DNA of 64,000 nucleotides from Bacillus infantis NRRL B-14911 (GTDB taxonomy: Bacteria > Bacillota > Bacilli > Bacillales > Cytobacillaceae), in NCBI RefSeq assembly GCF_000473245.1, contig NC_022524.1, forward strand, positions 3,806,501-3,870,500, written 5' to 3'. Shown piece after piece: positions 60,446 to 64,000 of the stretch; position 1 is the first letter of the stretch; each line of letters starts with the position of its first letter. The notes under the pieces are model-generated. The model ran no database searches and was not told the DNA's origin. It saw only the letters and a list, made by a program, of their open reading frames with translations. Position numbers and translations under genes: made by a program.

Positions 60446-61552
60446 TTAGATTTTATTTGCTGTTTCCGGCATCCGCATTTCACAGCCGGTGACAATCACG
60501 GTAAGCTCTTCTGACAAGTCGAGATCGAATGGTTCAACCGGAAGGCCCTCTTTTTCAAGGATGCGGACGACTGGCCTGTCTGACACCCCTTTATTCTGGC
60601 GGACCACCACTCCTGACCTGCCATCATTCAAATGGACCATCATCCCGGAAGGATAGACAGCAACAGACCGCCGGAAAGCTTCTACCACAGCCGTATCAAA
60701 TTGTTTCCCTGAGCCTGCATACAATATCTCGAGCCCCTCATGCGGCAGCATGGCCCCCCTGTATACACGGTTGGAGGTGACGGCATCGAATACATCAGCG
60801 ACGGCAATGATTTTGGCAAACAGATGGATTTCATCTTCCACCAGCCTCCTTGGGTAGCCGCTGCCGTTCAGCCGTTCATGATGCTGAAAGGCGCAATGGG
60901 CAGCAAGGAGAGGCAATGTATGTACCCTGCGCAAAATTTCAAAGCCTGCTTCTGCATGCTTTTGGATTTCTGCAAATTCATCTTCTGTCAGCTTTCCCGT
61001 CTTAAAGAGAATTTCAGAGGGCACCTTCATTTTGCCGACATCATGGAGAATAGCCCCGATCCCCAGCATATCCAGCTCCTGCGGCTTCAGCTTCAGCTCT
61101 ATGCCGATCGCCAGGGAATAGAGCGTCACATTCAGCGAATGGGAGAAAATATAACTGTCATATGTACACACGTCCGCCAATATGCCAAACAGATCTTTAT
61201 TATCATTAATCTGCTGCACCAGATCCCTGATGATCTGTTTAAAGCTTTTCGATGATTTTTCAATAATGATCGAGTCTGACAGCTTGTTCCCTTTCTTTAT
61301 CTGGGTAAAAGTTTCCTCAATGGAAGATACCGCTTTCCTTTTCATCGCCGAATCGATCGAGCTGCCGGATTCTATATCATCTGTCCTCGGGTCTTTTACA
61401 TATATATAGGTGACGCCAAGATCCCCGAGCCTTGCAAGCAGCTTCTCCGAAAGCTCCACTCCGTCGCTGACAAGCACAACACCCTTATCGCTTAAAACCG
61501 CTTTTGCAAGAATGGCCCCCGGATGTACTGATGAGGTAGCTACTAATCTCAT
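60446..61552 (-). CDS. HD-GYP domain phosphodiesterase
   Basis: A 368-residue cytosolic protein. N-terminal 60 residues form a small domain common in Bacillus HD-GYP proteins (DUF3391-like position). The HD-GYP domain covers about 115-290: GAILHDVGK (H170, D171), QHHERLNGSGYP (HHE 224-226; GSGYP 230-234) and IIAVADVFDAVTSNRVYRGA. The C-terminal 70 residues form a beta-rich extension. The expected activity is hydrolysis of c-di-GMP or a related cyclic dinucleotide. With the EAL protein it points to c-di-GMP signalling. Start ATG 61552 has only a weak purine-rich site. Confidence 0.9.
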   Translation of the reverse strand: MRLVATSSVHPGAILAKAVLSDKGVVLVSDGVELSEKLLARLGDLGVTYIYVKDPRTDDIESGSSIDSAMKRKAVSSIEETFTQIKKGNKLSDSIIIEKSSKSFKQIIRDLVQQINDNKDLFGILADVCTYDSYIFSHSLNVTLYSLAIGIELKLKPQELDMLGIGAILHDVGKMKVPSEILFKTGKLTEDEFAEIQKHAEAGFEILRRVHTLPLLAAHCAFQHHERLNGSGYPRRLVEDEIHLFAKIIAVADVFDAVTSNRVYRGAMLPHEGLEILYAGSGKQFDTAVVEAFRRSVAVYPSGMMVHLNDGRSGVVVRQNKGVSDRPVVRILEKEGLPVEPFDLDLSEELTVIVTGCEMRMPETANKI

Positions 61553-61700
61553 ATAAAAGCTCCAATCATTTCTGTCTCAATTTACGTCCTTCATCCTATC
61601 CACATTATAGTAGAAAATTCTACAAAATACGACTGATAATGGTAATCTTTGCATAAGTAAGTATCTTCGGCTTCTATTTGGAGTGGAATGCTCCGTTAAA

Positions 61701-61734
61701 GAAAAAAAAAGAGCCGCCTGCTGCGGCTGGCTCT
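61701..61734 (-). terminator. Terminator of yunC
   Basis: Reverse-strand hairpin AGCCGC/GCGGCT within a longer GAGCC/GGCTC stem, followed by nine T residues, at the yunC stop. Confidence 0.88.
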
Positions 61735-62037
61735 CTACAGCATTTTCAGCAGGGCGTCCTTGCCGATCATGCCTTTATGGATTCCAAGTTCTTCAGCCTC
61801 AAAGGTCACCGATTCCAGCGGTGCCTCCAGGAGCTGCTCGATCGTGCGGACACCAACAGCCCTTCCAGCAATCACTTTCCGGTCCTTCAGCTTTTCATTG
61901 AGCAGGGCGATGTCCAGCGCTCCGCACATAATATAGCCCTTTTCGCTCGAGACAGCGAGCAGGGTCGTTTTCGGCAGCTGAACGGATACGCTTAAAAAGG
62001 TATGGCCGTCGATGATGACAGGTGACAGTTCCATCAT
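61735..62037 (-). CDS. yunC: DUF1805 family protein YunC
   Basis: A 100-residue cytosolic protein of the YunC/DUF1805 family, a small alpha/beta fold of known structure but unknown function. Visible: LPKTTLLAVSSEKGYIMCGALDIALLNEKL (read in parts), with the conserved GYIMCG segment, then VIAGRAVGVRTIEQLLEAPLE. ATG ATG at 62037/62034 follows AAAGGAGTGG by 6 bases; an ATG at 62061 lies before that site. Downstream of yunD by 63 bases, probably the same operon. Confidence 0.9.
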   Translation of the reverse strand: MMELSPVIIDGHTFLSVSVQLPKTTLLAVSSEKGYIMCGALDIALLNEKLKDRKVIAGRAVGVRTIEQLLEAPLESVTFEAEELGIHKGMIGKDALLKML

Positions 62038-62100
62038 AAGTATCCACTCCTTTCGCTTCATAACAGATTATGTCAGCAAAAGAAAAAGGGTGCCCGTATA

Positions 62101-63453
62101 TTACTGAAGCTGCTGCAGTTTCCATTCCAGCAGATGCCGCAGGAAATCGGGAAAGAAATATTCCTTTTCGGCAGCCCTGCGGATTTCAGGGAAAAAGGGA
62201 CCGAATGTAAACATGTCCGGGATAGCAAGGGAATAGCTTTTTTCATTGTCGAGCACATGACCGCCAATCTGCATATTCCCCGAAGTATCCATTTCTGCAC
62301 CGGTACTGATCATTCTTCCCATGAGGGTACCGCGGAAACCAAGTCCCTTGACCTGTAACTGCTCCCACTCATCACTTTGTGCATGCCGGAGCACTTCCTT
62401 CAGCTCAGCCCCTGTCAGCACAACTTTGCTTGGATTGATCGGATGCGGACAGATTCTATGGAGGTCATACAGAGTTGCCTCATTCTTTTCCAGCCCCTCA
62501 AGGATCAAGCCTTCATTAAGAAGGGCTGCATCCGCCCCGCACTTCTCCTGCAGTGCTTTACACAAAAGAATGGCAAGCTGCTTTTTGCTCATGCCGCCGT
62601 TTGGCAGAGGTGCTGCCGGTACATCAAGGAGGCTTTTTCCCTTCCGATAAAGATTTTCAATGATATGCTCTTCATCATCAGCAGATGGCAGCTCATTTGT
62701 ATCATACAGCTGCGCCTTTTTGCCGATGACTGTTTTCGTTTCCGTGTCTATTTCGAGCATAACATGCCCGGCATAAAACCCGTGCTTGCCGGCGGCTGCC
62801 AGCAGGCAGCCTTCCGCCATTTTCCCTTCATGCAGAATATGATGGGTATGGCCGCCAAGAATCACATCGGCTTCCGGAAATTCCGCCGCCAGCCTTTCAT
62901 CATCATGAATGCCCAGATGTGACAGGATGACGATAATATCGGCCTGTCCCCTTACCTCTGCAAGTACCTTTCGAAGCTCTTCAAAGGGGTCTGTCAGCTT
63001 CCAGCCGAGCAAATCATAGAAATGTTCATAGTTTGCTGTTGCACCGGCAGCAGCCACCTTAAGTCCGCTTACAGTCTCATAAATTGCATAAGGTTTAGCC
63101 CAGTCCGGCCGCCTTCCATCTTTGTAAAAAAGGTTGGCGGTGATAACATCAAAACCCGCTTTCTCATAGAGAGTGTCAAGAGAGTCAAAAGGAAGGGTAA
63201 TTCCTTCATTATTGCCGATGGCAGCAGCAGTGCAGCCTGCCTGATTGAGCAGGTCTGTGTTGCACTTCCCCCCAGTAGCCTCTGTCAGCGGATGCCAGCG
63301 GTCCACATGGTCGCCGATATCGAAAAAGAAGACATCTTCTCCTGCCTCTTCATGCCATTTGCGTCTTTCTGTTAAAAGACGGTGAATCCTCGGCCAGCGG
63401 CTAAAATGGCTGTGCAAATCATTTGTATGGTATATATGGATAACTTCTTTCAA
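62101..63453 (-). CDS. yunD: Metallophosphatase / 5'-nucleotidase YunD
   Basis: A 450-residue member of the UshA/5'-nucleotidase family: N-terminal calcineurin-like phosphoesterase with IYHTNDLHSHF, FFDIGDHVDRW, IGNNEG, ILSHLGIHDD and GGHTHHI metal-binding motifs, then a C-terminal nucleotidase domain (about 265-430). There is no signal peptide, so it is probably cytosolic. The start is TTG at 63453 after GAAGG, which gives an N-terminus like B. subtilis YunD; an upstream ATG at 63480 lacks a ribosome site. Substrate not proven. Confidence 0.92.
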   Translation of the reverse strand: MKEVIHIYHTNDLHSHFSRWPRIHRLLTERRKWHEEAGEDVFFFDIGDHVDRWHPLTEATGGKCNTDLLNQAGCTAAAIGNNEGITLPFDSLDTLYEKAGFDVITANLFYKDGRRPDWAKPYAIYETVSGLKVAAAGATANYEHFYDLLGWKLTDPFEELRKVLAEVRGQADIIVILSHLGIHDDERLAAEFPEADVILGGHTHHILHEGKMAEGCLLAAAGKHGFYAGHVMLEIDTETKTVIGKKAQLYDTNELPSADDEEHIIENLYRKGKSLLDVPAAPLPNGGMSKKQLAILLCKALQEKCGADAALLNEGLILEGLEKNEATLYDLHRICPHPINPSKVVLTGAELKEVLRHAQSDEWEQLQVKGLGFRGTLMGRMISTGAEMDTSGNMQIGGHVLDNEKSYSLAIPDMFTFGPFFPEIRRAAEKEYFFPDFLRHLLEWKLQQLQ

Positions 63454-63528
63454 AGATGAAACCTTCTTTCCTTTTCCCATCAGGCCAATGCAGGCCGAAC
63501 ATCACGGAGGTGCAAGCCTCTCCTCATT

Positions 63529-64000
63529 TTAGAACAAATCAAGCTGCCGGGGAGCCAGGCCTGTATACTCAATCCCCATCATATCGACCAGCTGGAGTGC
63601 ATTGTCTGCCGCATCCCCGCCTGAATTATTATTAAAGACAGCATATACCTTCTTTGTGCTTTTTTCCAGTTCCCTGAGGGCCGGGGCCCAGCCGGAAAGC
63701 TCCTCCTCATTATAGCGGTAGAGATATCTCACTTCCCTCCAGTTCTCCGCATTCTTTTTCTGCCAGCCGTGCACATTCCTTCCATGGAAGCGGACCAGCA
63801 CCTTTCCCGGATGGGTACTCTCCATGACTGTCGGGACAGACCCCTCGCCGGACTGTGGTTCATCGCAGATACTGTGAATCCATTCTTCCTGCTCCATGAA
63901 CCTTAAGGTCTTGTCCTTCATTTCCGGATAGAACCAAGTCTGATTGCGGAATTCCAGGGCACAAGGGATATCATCCATCTGATCCTTGCACCAGCGCAGA
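63529..64000 (-). CDS. yunF: DUF72 family protein YunF (5' end outside window)
   Basis: The C-terminal 156 codons of a DUF72 protein, open to the right edge. Typical DUF72 parts: CALEFRNQTWF, RFHGRNVHGWQ, YLYRYNEEELSGWAP and the C-terminal YAVFNNNSGGDAADNALQLVDMM. DUF72 proteins have a TIM-barrel-like fold and no known reaction. Position next to yunD agrees with B. subtilis. About 120-130 N-terminal residues should lie beyond the window. Confidence 0.92.
   Translation of the reverse strand, partial: LRWCKDQMDDIPCALEFRNQTWFYPEMKDKTLRFMEQEEWIHSICDEPQSGEGSVPTVMESTHPGKVLVRFHGRNVHGWQKKNAENWREVRYLYRYNEEELSGWAPALRELEKSTKKVYAVFNNNSGGDAADNALQLVDMMGIEYTGLAPRQLDLF

Noticed and set aside
60740-61255. 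171-codon forward frame in the HD-GYP gene
   Set aside because: Antisense to the conserved HD-GYP motifs.

Overview
The window is chromosomal DNA of a spore-forming Bacillaceae (Bacillus sensu lato), judged by gene content and gene order. Most of it follows the Bacillus subtilis patB to yunF segment: yugE, patB, kapB, kapD, pbpD, yufK, mrpABCDEFG, yuxO, yuiH, yuiF, pepA, yuiD, yuiC, yuiB, yuiA, yumB, yumC, yutM, yuzB, yutJ, yuzD, yutI, thrB-thrC-hom, yutH, yutG, yutF, yutE, yutD, yutC, lipA, lytH, yunB, yunC, yunD, yunF. Low-GC codon use, strong GGAGG ribosome sites, frequent TTG and GTG starts, sigma-A promoters and GC-rich intrinsic terminators all fit. No rRNA, tRNA, phage, transposase or CRISPR array was seen.

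Layout. 1-7.4 kb: C-S lyase PatB, a cyclophilin lipoprotein, KapB/KapD, penicillin-binding protein PbpD and small membrane proteins. 7.8-13.6 kb: the complete seven-gene Mrp Na+/H+ antiporter operon, with overlapping genes throughout. 13.6-20.3 kb: an accessory stretch with small spore-coat-like and hypothetical genes, a DedA protein, and a class IV polyhydroxyalkanoate locus (reductase, phaR, phaC, then a 36-codon ORF). 20.4-30.7 kb: yuiF antiporter, leucyl aminopeptidase, yuiD with a cobalamin-binding-like protein, the 3D-domain muralytic protein YuiC, and the divergent flavoenzymes YumB (NDH-2 like) and YumC (ferredoxin-NADP reductase). 30.7-37.3 kb: Fe-S and redox small proteins (YutM, YuzB, YuzD, YutI) and the NDH-like YutJ. 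37.3-40.6 kb: threonine operon hom-thrC-thrB behind a clear sigma-A promoter. 42-56 kb: D-2-hydroxyacid dehydrogenase, spore and cell-envelope genes, HtrA plus a PrsA-like foldase, an EAL protein, lipoyl synthase and the LytH peptidase. 55.7-64 kb: an NSS transporter with its 34-residue MetS-type subunit, an NhaC-family transporter under a lysine riboswitch, YunB, an HD-GYP protein and YunC/YunD/YunF.

The most unusual content is non-coding. A 1.1 kb array holds about 21 copies of a 53-bp hairpin unit in two alternating types (40858-41950). A 419-bp segment is repeated three times in tandem, each carrying two copies of a GC-rich palindromic element (35165-36465), with a diverged relative at 45496-45612. 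Two copies of a second dispersed element (25596-25724 and 33152-33290) keep the same fold while their inner stem sequences differ, which suggests selection on structure. A perfect 26-bp inverted repeat with a 3-nt loop sits at 14221-14275. Clear regulatory elements are the L-box upstream of the NhaC gene and a near-consensus Rex-type operator between yumB and yumC. Gene identities are assigned by recalled family features without database searches; starts were chosen from ribosome-binding sites.
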